Positions 33,565 to 40,714 of a DNA stretch of 64,000 bases are shown in pieces. Source of the DNA: Sanguibacter gelidistatuariae (GTDB lineage: Bacteria; Actinomycetota; Actinomycetes; Actinomycetales; Cellulomonadaceae); assembly GCF_900096585.1 (NCBI RefSeq), contig NZ_FMYH01000006.1:62001-126000 (forward strand). Direction: 5' to 3'. The notes under the pieces were generated by a model. That model had not been told where the DNA came from, did no database searches, and saw only the letters and a list, made by a program, of their open reading frames with translations. Position 1 is the first letter of the stretch. The number at the start of each line of letters is the position of its first letter. A program made the translations under genes and the position numbers.

Positions 33565-33683
33565 CCATACCGAGCGGGACGCCATGTGCCCCTGGGGCGG
33601 ATCTGTGGATGAGATCGGCACGACGGGCCTTGTGGACGACGATCTCTACCACCCTCTGTTCGCCCTCCGCGGCGAAATCCCGT

Positions 33684-34568
33684 TCACGCCGCCCGCGACC
33701 TCGGCGCCTCATACAGGGCGGTCGGGGGCCGGCGCGACTGCACCACCGTGGAGGCCAACGCCTCGACCATCACCGGGTCGTCATCGACGGTCAGGTCACC
33801 GCGCAGCGCCCGGTCGAAGAGGCCCTCGTGCTCACCGGACCCGCGGACCACCGCCAGGACCCGGTGCGCCTGCCACTGCGGGATCCCCGCGTGCAACGCC
33901 AGCCGCCGCCAACTGCACATCGTGGCCCGACCATCCGGGCGACCCGGGTCAAAGCTGAGCAACGCGAGAGCCAGACGCTGGGCATCCTCGCGAGACCACC
34001 CAGCACTGATGAGCACCTGTCCGATCCCACCCAGCACGCACCGCAGCAGCTCGCGGTTGATGATCTCGTCGCCGAGGTCCCCCGCCCCTGCGCCGCCGCG
34101 GGCTACGGCATCGTGAACGCTAGCGTCGAAGGCCACCGGCCGGGCGAAGGTGGCTCCATCGGGTGAGTGCGCCAGCTTCCATGCTTTGCTCGCCGTCGTG
34201 CCGTACCGGGCGGTGACCATCTCGGTCGCCACCGCGCGGCGGATCACCCGTGCCAGGACACCCCAGGGACTGTTCGCCTGACGGATGCGCGGAGCGGCCA
34301 GCTCCTCCCAGGCCGCCTCCCAGGCGGAAGCCTCCGCCTGACTCGCCTCGACCCCGTGCAGGCCGAGCGCTGCGACCATGGACCGCACCATCGTCGAGCG
34401 GACATCAGCCAGGACTCGGGTTGCCGTCGGGCCGTTCCACCCTTCGGCGTCGATGCGGACCAGGTCAGCCAACAGGGCGTCGTTGTCATGCAGTTCTCGC
34501 GCCGGGGCCCGGCCACGGTGCGGGGCTGCGGTGGGCGTCGAGGGCGTGGTCGTCGTCGTGGTGGACAT
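33684..34568 (-). CDS. Unknown protein at the head of the Tad locus, possibly a sigma-like regulator
   Basis: The 294-residue protein starts MSTTTTTTPSTPTAAPHRGR, a low-complexity lead, and continues as a mostly helical protein. Segments such as AWEAAWEELAAPRIRQANSP with WGVLARVIRRAVATEMVTAR recall sigma-factor region 2 helices, and the later GWSREDAQRLALALLSFD with MCSWRRLALHAGIPQWQAHR recalls a helix-turn-helix. I do not recognise it firmly; a regulator of the pilus locus is inference. GGAGG stands five bases before ATG 34568. Its promoter probably lies in the ATGACG-rich region directly upstream (TATATG on the minus strand near 34613-34618). Confidence 0.6.
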   Translation of the reverse strand: MSTTTTTTPSTPTAAPHRGRAPARELHDNDALLADLVRIDAEGWNGPTATRVLADVRSTMVRSMVAALGLHGVEASQAEASAWEAAWEELAAPRIRQANSPWGVLARVIRRAVATEMVTARYGTTASKAWKLAHSPDGATFARPVAFDASVHDAVARGGAGAGDLGDEIINRELLRCVLGGIGQVLISAGWSREDAQRLALALLSFDPGRPDGRATMCSWRRLALHAGIPQWQAHRVLAVVRGSGEHEGLFDRALRGDLTVDDDPVMVEALASTVVQSRRPPTALYEAPRSRAA

Positions 34569-34610
34569 GAGTACCTCCAGGTGTCGTGGGAACACCCCTC
34601 ACGCTCACCG

Positions 34611-34873
34611 CGTCATATAGCCCCACCGATGACGGACCGCTTTGCCGCTGCTCAACCACCTGATGACGGAGGGATGACGCCCGCGCGTCATCGCCGCCAG
34701 CCGATCGTCACGGTGATGACGCACCGATGACGCCGGACCTCATCAAGGCGTCAGACTCCAGCGTCATCGCCTCGTCTATATGCCCTGAGGACAGTAGGGC
34801 GCCATGCAATTTCATGGAGGTCCTCACGATCACCGGCAAGTTCGCGGTCCGCCTCGTCACCCCCAGGACGTAG
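34611..34873 (+). repeat. Control region copy 1 with ATGACG motif array
   Basis: Eight ATGACG or CGTCAT motifs occur in 157 bases (34611, 34629, 34663, 34674, 34686, 34716, 34727, 34762). A 35-base block at 34702-34736 is identical to 35696-35730, and similarity extends from about 34627 to 34873 (copy 2: 35621 to about 35880). TATATG appears on both strands (about 34613-34618 minus, 34778-34783 plus), so it may drive transcription both ways. The motif array could be operators, integrase or excisionase sites, or iterons. The 411-base stretch 34569-34979 holds this region and the short dead reading frame inside it. Confidence 0.65.
34814..34873 (+). pseudogene. Dead leader of an excisionase-like gene
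   Basis: The translation MEVLTITGKFAVRLVTPRT followed by TAG (34871-34873) matches the N-terminus MITSKSTLRLVTPETAP of the HTH gene at 35833. The position of the real start codon is ACG here, while the ribosome-binding site GGAGGTCCTC is kept. The frame ends after 19 codons where similarity to copy 2 stops and the AbiEi segment begins. It could still be made as a short peptide from the in-frame ATG 34814. Confidence 0.65.
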
Positions 34874-34979
34874 CCGCAGACGCCTCAGACGACCACTGTC
34901 TTCCCCATCGAGGCCCTGATACGAAACGTCATCACGTAGCCTTATCTGTAGACGATTCGCACCAGGTGAGGACTGACCC

Positions 34980-35540
34980 ATGGCGAAGACACTGACACCG
35001 AGCACCGCGAATCAGGCGGGGCTCTCACGAAGCGCCCTCTACCGCGCCACACAGGACGGTCGCTACGAGCGGATCGCACGAGGCATCTACCTACCCACCG
35101 GCGCGGGGCCGGCCGACTGGGACTGGATCGAGGCCTCGACCCGCCGGCCCGACGCCACGATCTGTCTGACCTCCGCGCTGGCGCACTACGACCTGACCCA
35201 CACCATCCCCGCGGCACTGGACATCGCGATCCCTCGCGGGTCCCGCACCCCGGCCGGGAGCCCATCGATCGCATGGCATCAGTTCGACCGCGCCACGTTC
35301 GACGTCGGCAGGGACGAGATCGCGATTCCCGGCACGGATCTCACGATCGGCATCTACTCCCCTGAACGGTCGATCGCCGACGGATACCGACTCCGCGGAG
35401 ACACCGGGTACGAGATCGCCCGGGACGCTCTGAAGGAGTGGCTGCGCCGCGGCGGCAAACCCGCCCGGCTCATCGAGATCGCCTCCCAGCTCCCCCGTGC
35501 CCGAGGACCGATCCTGCGCGCCCTGAACGCACTCACCTGA
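34980..35540 (+). CDS. AbiEi-family antitoxin
   Basis: The 186-residue protein matches the type IV AbiEi antitoxin build: an N-terminal winged helix (NQAGLSRSALYRATQDGRYE, IARGIYLP) followed by the AbiEi core (DATICLTSALAHYDLTHTIP, LDIAIPRGSRTP, RATFDVGRDEIAIPGTDL, YSPERSIADGYRLRGD). AbiEi represses its own operon and counters the AbiEii nucleotidyltransferase toxin. GTGAGG lies eight bases before ATG 34980. The toxin gene that should follow is cut after about 28 codons, so the antitoxin is an orphan unless it acts against a toxin elsewhere. Confidence 0.85.
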   Translation: MAKTLTPSTANQAGLSRSALYRATQDGRYERIARGIYLPTGAGPADWDWIEASTRRPDATICLTSALAHYDLTHTIPAALDIAIPRGSRTPAGSPSIAWHQFDRATFDVGRDEIAIPGTDLTIGIYSPERSIADGYRLRGDTGYEIARDALKEWLRRGGKPARLIEIASQLPRARGPILRALNALT

Positions 35541-35626
35541 ACACCGGCGACAGCGTCTTCCGCCAGCTCCAATCCACCGCGCGAACGACTGCACTGAAGA
35601 CGGGCACGGGCACACCCAGCCAATGA
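35537..35626 (+). pseudogene. Truncated AbiEii-type toxin gene start
   Basis: In the frame overlapping the AbiEi stop the translation reads LNTGDSVFRQLQSTARTTAL, KTGTGTPSQ, then TGA at 35624-35626. The pattern (N-x-G-D-S-V-F-x-x-L-x-x-x-A-R, then a Thr/Pro segment) resembles the beginning of AbiEii nucleotidyltransferases. The first codon is CTG rather than ATG. The frame ends exactly where homology with control-region copy 1 begins (about 35621), so the rest of the toxin was lost at this junction. Confidence 0.5.
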
Positions 35627-35832
35627 CGCAACGCGTTGCCGCTGGTCAACCACGTGATGAGGGACCGAATCTGCGTCTGCGTCATCACGGCCACCCGATC
35701 GTCACGGTGATGACGCACCGATGACGCCGGCGATGACGCTGGACCTCAGCCCGGCGTCGGGCAACAGCGTCATCGCTGTGTCTATATGCCCTGCGGACGG
35801 TGGACTGACCATGCCATTCCACGGAGGTCCTC
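35621..35832 (+). repeat. Control region copy 2 with ATGACG motif array
   Basis: Six ATGACG or CGTCAT motifs occur in about 150 bases (35623, 35680, 35710, 35721, 35733, 35768). The region aligns with 34627-34829, keeps the TCTATATGCCCTG segment (35781-35793) as a likely -10 area, and leads into the intact HTH gene with GGAGG five bases before its start. It is probably the functional promoter of that gene. Confidence 0.65.
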
Positions 35833-36120
35833 ATGATCACCAGCAAGTCCACACTCCGCCTCGTCACACCCGAGACTGCCCCGCGCGCGCCGCGGCCGGC
35901 TCACCGGGGAGCTGAGATCGTCACCATCAACATCCAGCCCGACGACCAGGTGCTCCTGACCGTCCCCGAGGCCGCACGCCGCCTCGGGATCAGCCGCGCG
36001 CTGCTCTACCAGATGATCGCCACCGGCGAGATCGAATCCGTCCACGTCCACACCCTGCGCAAGATCACCCCCGAGGCGCTGACCAAGTTCGTCGAGTCAC
36101 TGCGCGGGCAGGACGACTGA
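35833..36120 (+). CDS. Excisionase/MerR-like helix-turn-helix protein
   Basis: The 95-residue protein has a basic N-terminal arm (about 30 residues, rich in Pro and Arg) followed by LLTVPEAARRLGISRALLYQ, then MIATGEIESVHVHTLRKITP and EALTKFVESL. This is the winged-helix excisionase-family domain used by Xis proteins and by small plasmid regulators. The upstream motif array is a natural binding target. In an element lying next to a tRNA gene, control of excision or of the transfer genes is a fair inference, though the integrase is not in view. ATG 35833 has an ideal ribosome-binding site. Confidence 0.82.
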   Translation: MITSKSTLRLVTPETAPRAPRPAHRGAEIVTINIQPDDQVLLTVPEAARRLGISRALLYQMIATGEIESVHVHTLRKITPEALTKFVESLRGQDD

Positions 36121-36198
36121 CGGTCGCAGGTCACCGGGGGGGACCTGGCGATGCGATGCCCTGGGGCACCCGGGGCGAGCTGTCCGTGCCGCGCGCAG

Positions 36199-36429
36199 CT
36201 ACGACGCGGCGTCGTCATCCAACAGGGCGGTCAGGGCGACCATCTGGGAGTCGCCGCTCCACTCACCTCGAAGCGGGCACCCGGCGAGGCGGTCCGGCGT
36301 GGATCCGTGCACGATGCGAAACGAGCTACTCCACACCGGACCGCTACCAGACCAGACGACAAGGCCGTCGTCGGCGTCGTCAATCGGCTTGCCACAGGAC
36401 TCGCACATCCACGGGCCAGGCACTCTCAT
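36199..36429 (-). CDS. Small zinc-ribbon protein
   Basis: The 76-residue protein begins MRVPGPWMCESCGKPIDDAD and carries one Cys-x2-Cys pair, a further Cys at GCPLRG and a His in RIVHGS, enough for a zinc site. The pattern CESCGKPI then DGLVVW and FRIVHG is seen in small proteins of phages and mobile elements; the function is unknown. It is read opposite to its neighbours and is separated from the HTH gene by 78 bases. Confidence 0.62.
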   Translation of the reverse strand: MRVPGPWMCESCGKPIDDADDGLVVWSGSGPVWSSSFRIVHGSTPDRLAGCPLRGEWSGDSQMVALTALLDDDAAS

Positions 36430-36616
36430 GCGCCGATCGTAGAACCCGGGGCGCCAGAGCGCAGGGCTACGGCACCTTCCCGGGTTGTCCCGCGAGCAAA
36501 CGCACACCCCTTCAAGTGAGGCGCCCATCCACATCCGAGGACCCCGTTCGCACTCAGTGACCAGGTCGCCGCGAGGGTGAGATGACCGCGCAGGCAACGA
36601 CTTTGAGGAGACGGCA

Positions 36617-37012
36617 ATGACAACGCACACGTGGATCGAGGAAGCCCAACGGCTTGTCACGACCACCGAGACCACAAGCCGAGGGATCTGGACCCTGCTC
36701 GCCGTCGCCGGCCAAGCCGCCATGAACCTCGCCCTCGCCCTCCCGCTGACCGAGGCCGCGGGGGTGACCTTGCTGGCGATGGACATCCGCCAGGTCCAGG
36801 GCGAGATCGAGTGGATCTACCCCGACCTCATGACACAACGCCCACCGATCGCGGTGGGTATGGTCGCCGACCACGAGCAAGACGCCGTCAAGGCACTGAT
36901 CACCGACCTGGTGGCCGCAGCCACAGCTCGCGGTCTCCAGATCGACCCGGCGCTCAGCACAGCACTGGGCTTGGGCCCGGGGCACTACCTGGGCCGCGGT
37001 TCGACGCGATGA
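36617..37012 (+). CDS. Unknown protein (131 residues), first of a two-gene unit
   Basis: The protein starts MTTHTWIEEAQRLVTTTETT after a good GAGGAG ribosome-binding site. One moderately hydrophobic stretch (GIWTLLAVAGQAAMNLALAL) may be a buried helix rather than a membrane segment; the rest is helical (VKALITDLVAAATARGLQID). No family is recognised. Its stop overlaps the start of the next gene by 4 bases (ATGA), so both products probably act together. Confidence 0.65.
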   Translation: MTTHTWIEEAQRLVTTTETTSRGIWTLLAVAGQAAMNLALALPLTEAAGVTLLAMDIRQVQGEIEWIYPDLMTQRPPIAVGMVADHEQDAVKALITDLVAAATARGLQIDPALSTALGLGPGHYLGRGSTR

Positions 37013-38412
37013 ACAGCCACCCCACCGTCGGCGACCTCATGAACACCGCCGCCGTCCACCTCACCCGCGCCACCACGTCCCTCGCCGTCGCGCCCTTCGA
37101 CACCCTCCCCCAGGCCCGAGCAGCCATCGCCGCGTTCCACCAGATCCTGGACGCCCTGGCCAAACACAGCCAGGTACTCCTGGGCACCGGACGCCACGAA
37201 GGCCTCAGAGCCAGCACCACAACCGACGTGCGCGAACTCGCCTCCCTGCACCTCAGTGAGGACATCCGGACCTACCTCGACGCCCAGTCCCGCACCGCCC
37301 AACCCGTCGGGCTCGACCCCACCCAGCCGTGGTCCGCGGCAGCCCGCTGCGTCCGCGGAGCCACCGACCTGCTCCTCATGCACGCCGACAACACCACCGG
37401 CACGTTCCAGCCCCGCTCGACTGGCGCCGCCCTCTTCGTCGACCAAGACGTCCGCCTGGCGGGCCTGACGCGCGCCGCCACGATGACGACCGCCGTCCTG
37501 GCCGGCCGCGACCAGCTCGCGCTGTGCGCCGGGCAAGCCGGCGTCCCCTGGCCTGCCGTACGCAAGGTCATGACCGGTCTCGACGACATGCACGACGCCG
37601 CGACGGCCCTCACCCTTGACGCACCTCCGGCCTCGCGCCGCCTCGACAGCACCGGACCGGTCCACCCCGCCGTGCGAACCTTCGACCCGCTCGTCGAACT
37701 CACCGACCACATGCGAGCACTGCGCCAGCAGGCGTGGGAGCTCGTTGCTTCACCGAGTTACGAGATCGCCCCGCTGCGACGTTTTGCCGCGCTCGGCCTC
37801 GCAGTCCACGTGCGAGCTGCCCAGTTTTACGCAGGCACTGACCTGCCCGCGCCCGGCGGCGACCACCAGCATGTCGTCGATGTCCTCATGCACCGGGCCG
37901 CCGCGTGGCGGAACCTCGCCGCCACGCTGTACCCCGTGCGCAGCATCGACCCCCGAGACTCCCTCGGCGGCAAAAGCATCAACCGGGCCGCCACCCTCCT
38001 GGCCCAGTGTGCCAACGTCCATGCCGCTCCTGCCCCGGACGGCCAGGTCACCGCCCGCCAGCAACGGACCAAGCAGGCAGTCAACGGGGCGCTCTCCCTC
38101 ATGGGCGACATCACCGCATGGAACGCCCGCACGTTCAGCGCACTGGCCCGGTCGAATCAGCTCTTCCTTCCCGCCAGCGATCTCCACCGCGACGATCTCA
38201 GCCAGGATGCTACCGCCGCAGCAGCCAAGCTCGCCGGCGGCTATGTCGCGCTCCCAGACGGGCGCGCCGTGCAGATCGCCGACGCCTACACCGCCCTGAC
38301 GCAGGTACGTGACGGGCAACGAGACCCCGTCCATAGCCACCACCTCGGCCGCAACCCAGCGGGAACACCAACAGCTTTGCGCAACGCAGTGTCGGCACCA
38401 CGGGCCTTCTAG
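37009..38412 (+). CDS. Unknown helical protein (467 residues), coupled to the preceding gene
   Basis: The protein starts MNSHPTVGDLMNTAAVHLTR and is predicted to be almost fully helical, with many Ala- and Leu-rich amphipathic segments (QARAAIAAFHQILDALAKHS, RLAGLTRAATMTTAVLAGRD, FAALGLAVHVRAAQFYAGTD). There is no signal peptide, nucleotide-binding or metal-binding motif. Such proteins are common as hypothetical genes in actinobacterial plasmids and elements. The start lies in an ATGA overlap. The frame upstream of ATG 37009 is only the shadow of the previous gene. Confidence 0.68.
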   Translation: MNSHPTVGDLMNTAAVHLTRATTSLAVAPFDTLPQARAAIAAFHQILDALAKHSQVLLGTGRHEGLRASTTTDVRELASLHLSEDIRTYLDAQSRTAQPVGLDPTQPWSAAARCVRGATDLLLMHADNTTGTFQPRSTGAALFVDQDVRLAGLTRAATMTTAVLAGRDQLALCAGQAGVPWPAVRKVMTGLDDMHDAATALTLDAPPASRRLDSTGPVHPAVRTFDPLVELTDHMRALRQQAWELVASPSYEIAPLRRFAALGLAVHVRAAQFYAGTDLPAPGGDHQHVVDVLMHRAAAWRNLAATLYPVRSIDPRDSLGGKSINRAATLLAQCANVHAAPAPDGQVTARQQRTKQAVNGALSLMGDITAWNARTFSALARSNQLFLPASDLHRDDLSQDATAAAAKLAGGYVALPDGRAVQIADAYTALTQVRDGQRDPVHSHHLGRNPAGTPTALRNAVSAPRAF

Positions 38413-38421
38413 GGTGGGAGT

Positions 38422-38955
38422 ATGCCGGAAGCCCGCCAGTCCTTCGATCCCGCGTACGTCTCCCCCCGAGAGGCAGCCTTCGACCTGCTCCTCGAGGATG
38501 GTGCGCTGACCTTTGGGCAGATCGATGTCGTGATCGATCAGATTCAGGACACAGCCGATGACGCAGACCCCGGGCGTCTCCGGCTCGTCATGGGGACCAG
38601 CGTCGTCATTGAGATGCTCGAGCGCGTCGGCGACGTAGAGCAGACAGAAGCCATCCACAAACTCGCCCGGCTAGTCATCGAGGCCAAAGATATTGAGTGC
38701 GATCGCAGCCTGGCGGAGCCCGCTGAGGCACTGGACTTTCCTGACGATGATGGTGTCGTCATCGAAGAGGACGTGGACGAGTTACCTATGGCCGGGCTCG
38801 GGCAGCCAGCACTTGACCGGCTCGTAGCCGGTGCGTTCGAAGCGGATAACGTGCGTGCGGGGTGGATCCGGGCGCTACGTGACGAACTCCCGCTGTCAGA
38901 ACTGATGTCGCACGGCGGCCGCGGGGCATTCATCATCTCGCTGGCCGATCTGTGA
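38422..38955 (+). CDS. Unknown acidic protein (177 residues)
   Basis: The protein starts MPEARQSFDPAYVSPREAAF nine bases after the preceding stop, so it may belong to the same transcript. It is strongly acidic, with two helical halves (LRLVMGTSVVIEMLERVGDV, AIHKLARLVIEAKDIECD) and an Asp/Glu-rich segment (DFPDDDGVVIEEDVDELPM). No family is recognised. Acidic small proteins in elements are sometimes DNA mimics or antirestriction factors, but there is no further evidence here. Confidence 0.6.
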   Translation: MPEARQSFDPAYVSPREAAFDLLLEDGALTFGQIDVVIDQIQDTADDADPGRLRLVMGTSVVIEMLERVGDVEQTEAIHKLARLVIEAKDIECDRSLAEPAEALDFPDDDGVVIEEDVDELPMAGLGQPALDRLVAGAFEADNVRAGWIRALRDELPLSELMSHGGRGAFIISLADL

Positions 38956-39118
38956 GCCTGATCCCGCGAAACGCCCACAGCCTCCCAGCGCACTGGTCGC
39001 AGGCCGATCGGCTCCATCGTTGCGGGAGGAACCTCGCGAGGCCGAGGTCGCGAAATTCGCATAGACCCTCGGTGACGGGGCGGTCCAGATCCGGGTGTCG
39101 AAGAGCGCCAACCGGCGC

Positions 39119-39805
39119 CTATTCGTAGATCTCGACCAGACTGGCAGATTGCAGCTCGATCTGAGCGACGCCTTCGTACAGTGTGATTTGACCTGACGTG
39201 CACAAAGTCGCTCCGTACGAGATGGGCTCCACGCCGCCGACGTCCCAGAGCACGATCTGGAATCGCTCGGGGTCAGGGTAGTCGCGTCCGAGGTTGAGGA
39301 AGACATCGTCGTTCGAGCTGCCGTTGCCGGAAAGCGGACCGCACACGCGTTGAGTCGTGCCGGCATAGCCGACCGCCTCGTTCCACGCGATCCCGCCGCC
39401 AGGCTGGTTCTCCACGGCAGGGGCGTCCGCCAGCGACCCGGAAGTGCCGCTCGAGCAGAGGCCGTCTTCGCGCAGAAGAGCGATGGACTCTCGCCCGATG
39501 TACTGCGTCAAGGAGTCACAGTCGTCAGGGCCGAACTGCTCCGCCATCCCCTTCGTCGACACATAGTCAACGAAGATGTCGTATGCGGCCGAGCAGTTGT
39601 CTCCAAGCCAGTCAAGCTCGGAATCGATGGCCCCAGCAGTGTCATCGGTCCGTAGTCGATGCACCACTGTCGCCAGCACACCGTCACATGTGATTGACGG
39701 CTCGGACCGATTGCTGCCTCCTCCATAGCTGCTACAGCTCGTGAGCAGCAGGACAGTCATCGGCACCGCAATCAGAATCGGGAAAGCCCTATCTCGCATT
39801 CGCAT
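39119..39805 (-). CDS. Lipoprotein of unknown function (228 residues)
   Basis: A lipoprotein signal is clear: RDRAFPILIAVPMTVLL followed by the lipobox LTSC (Cys24). The exported part has four to six further cysteines (SITCDG, DNCSAAYD, PDDCDSL, DGLCSSG, RVCGPL, LCTSG), pointing to disulfides. I do not recognise a domain. The codon use is slightly less GC-rich than the pilus genes. The start ATG 39805 gives a typical signal peptide; an ATG at 39820 would add five residues. No strong ribosome-binding site is seen before either. Confidence 0.68.
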   Translation of the reverse strand: MRMRDRAFPILIAVPMTVLLLTSCSSYGGGSNRSEPSITCDGVLATVVHRLRTDDTAGAIDSELDWLGDNCSAAYDIFVDYVSTKGMAEQFGPDDCDSLTQYIGRESIALLREDGLCSSGTSGSLADAPAVENQPGGGIAWNEAVGYAGTTQRVCGPLSGNGSSNDDVFLNLGRDYPDPERFQIVLWDVGGVEPISYGATLCTSGQITLYEGVAQIELQSASLVEIYE

Positions 39806-40107
39806 AGTGCGCGCGAGCATCGCAGACGGAGTGACCAAGCGTCAAGGCGTTCCAGGAAGCCCAGAGACTTCGAGTCCAGCCGCCATGTGGCGAGTAGGAC
39901 CGCTTGGCGTGGCAGTGGCGGTGGCGATGCCCCGGCTACCATCGTCGATGGAAGTGACGCGATTGCGTTCGACGCTCAAGGGCTAGGGATGGACCTGTGT
40001 GCGGCGTACCTGACTAGCGGGCGCACCCTCCCGCTAGCCACGGCTGGTACGTTCGGGACTTTTTGTGTGAGATGCTCCAGCCTCACCGGCAGATGGAGTG
40101 CTTCAGG
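39806..40107. other. Divergent intergenic region with a hairpin
   Basis: No gene can be supported in these 302 bases between two divergent genes. An 8-bp inverted repeat with an 8-base loop (CTAGCGGG at 40014-40021, CCCGCTAG at 40030-40037) lies about 70 bases before the HAD gene. It may be an operator or a leader structure. Confidence 0.35.
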
Positions 40108-40584
40108 ATGAAGATCGCGTACTTCGACATCGATGGCGTGCTCGCCAACGACACCCACCGCGTTGAGCACGCTCAGAACAAGCGATGGGACGACTACTTC
40201 CATCCGGAGTCCGTTGCCGCCGACGCTGTCTGGCAGCAGGGTCAGGATGCGGTTTCTCGAGCCCAGGTCGACGGCTGGACGATCGCCTACATGACGGGAC
40301 GCTGGGAGGCCCTCCGCGGCGTCACACAGGCATGGCTCGACGAACACGGATTCCCAGCAGGCGAGCTCGTCATGCGCCCGTTGGAGGTGACTGCACCGCT
40401 TGCGGCGCTTAAGGCTGGGATGCTCGAGGAGATCACATCCGATCCGAACGTTGAGCAGATCGTCCTGTACGACGACGATCCCGAGGTCGTTCGTGAGGTC
40501 CAGAAGCGCTTGGGGCACAGCGCCGCCATCCACTGCACGTGGCACATCAAGCGAGCGGCGCTGGTCGCCGAGGCGATCGCATAG
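40108..40584 (+). CDS. HAD-superfamily phosphatase-like protein
   Basis: The 158-residue protein has the HAD motifs in order: motif I YFDIDGVLAND with the two catalytic Asp (residues 7 and 9), motif II IAYMTGR, a possible motif III Lys (AALKAGM), and motif IV YDDDPEVVREV. The small size and the DGVLAN lead recall polynucleotide 3'-phosphatase-like and Cof-type acid phosphatases without a large cap. The substrate is unknown; a nucleotide or nucleic-acid end is a guess from relatives. It stands alone on the plus strand. Confidence 0.78.
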   Translation: MKIAYFDIDGVLANDTHRVEHAQNKRWDDYFHPESVAADAVWQQGQDAVSRAQVDGWTIAYMTGRWEALRGVTQAWLDEHGFPAGELVMRPLEVTAPLAALKAGMLEEITSDPNVEQIVLYDDDPEVVREVQKRLGHSAAIHCTWHIKRAALVAEAIA

Positions 40585-40714
40585 CGCAACAACGCGAAGG
40601 TCTTGAGCACCCAGCGCCGTCGGCACGGCCCGAGCGATTTCCCTACTGAGAACTCTCAAAACCGTGAGGCTTCTTCGGGGACGGATCGGGCGCGAACGAT
40701 CGCTACTCGACAGA

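Larger units (their letters stand above)
31763..33711. repeat. Tandem duplication of about 1.0 kb (lipoprotein gene plus leader)
   Basis: Two units are arranged head to tail: 31763 to about 32712 and 32715 to 33711. Stop to stop, start to start and operator to operator distances are all exactly 1002 bases. The copied unit reaches from the 3' end of the upstream regulator gene (its last codons recur at 32698-32712) to the 5' end of the downstream secreted-protein gene (its signal peptide start recurs at about 32715-32764). The two lipoproteins have the same length but differ at many residues, so the duplication is not recent. Confidence 0.85.

Noticed and set aside
34611-34770. Plasmid-type iteron origin
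   Set aside because: Motifs are only six bases with irregular spacing, and no replication initiator gene adjoins; a regulatory array fits better, though an origin is not excluded.
34611-35880. CRISPR array
   Set aside because: The ATGACG motifs are short, irregularly spaced and occur in both directions; there are no repeat-spacer units and no cas genes.
36631-37008. Extension of the 467-residue protein to an upstream start (593 codons)
   Set aside because: The extension is the shadow of the 131-residue gene; ATG 37009 in an ATGA overlap is the natural start.
38956-39190. Possible plus-strand gene fragment reading into the 3' end of the lipoprotein gene
   Set aside because: It has an internal stop, no start and overlaps the lipoprotein end antisense; similarity to any family could not be seen.
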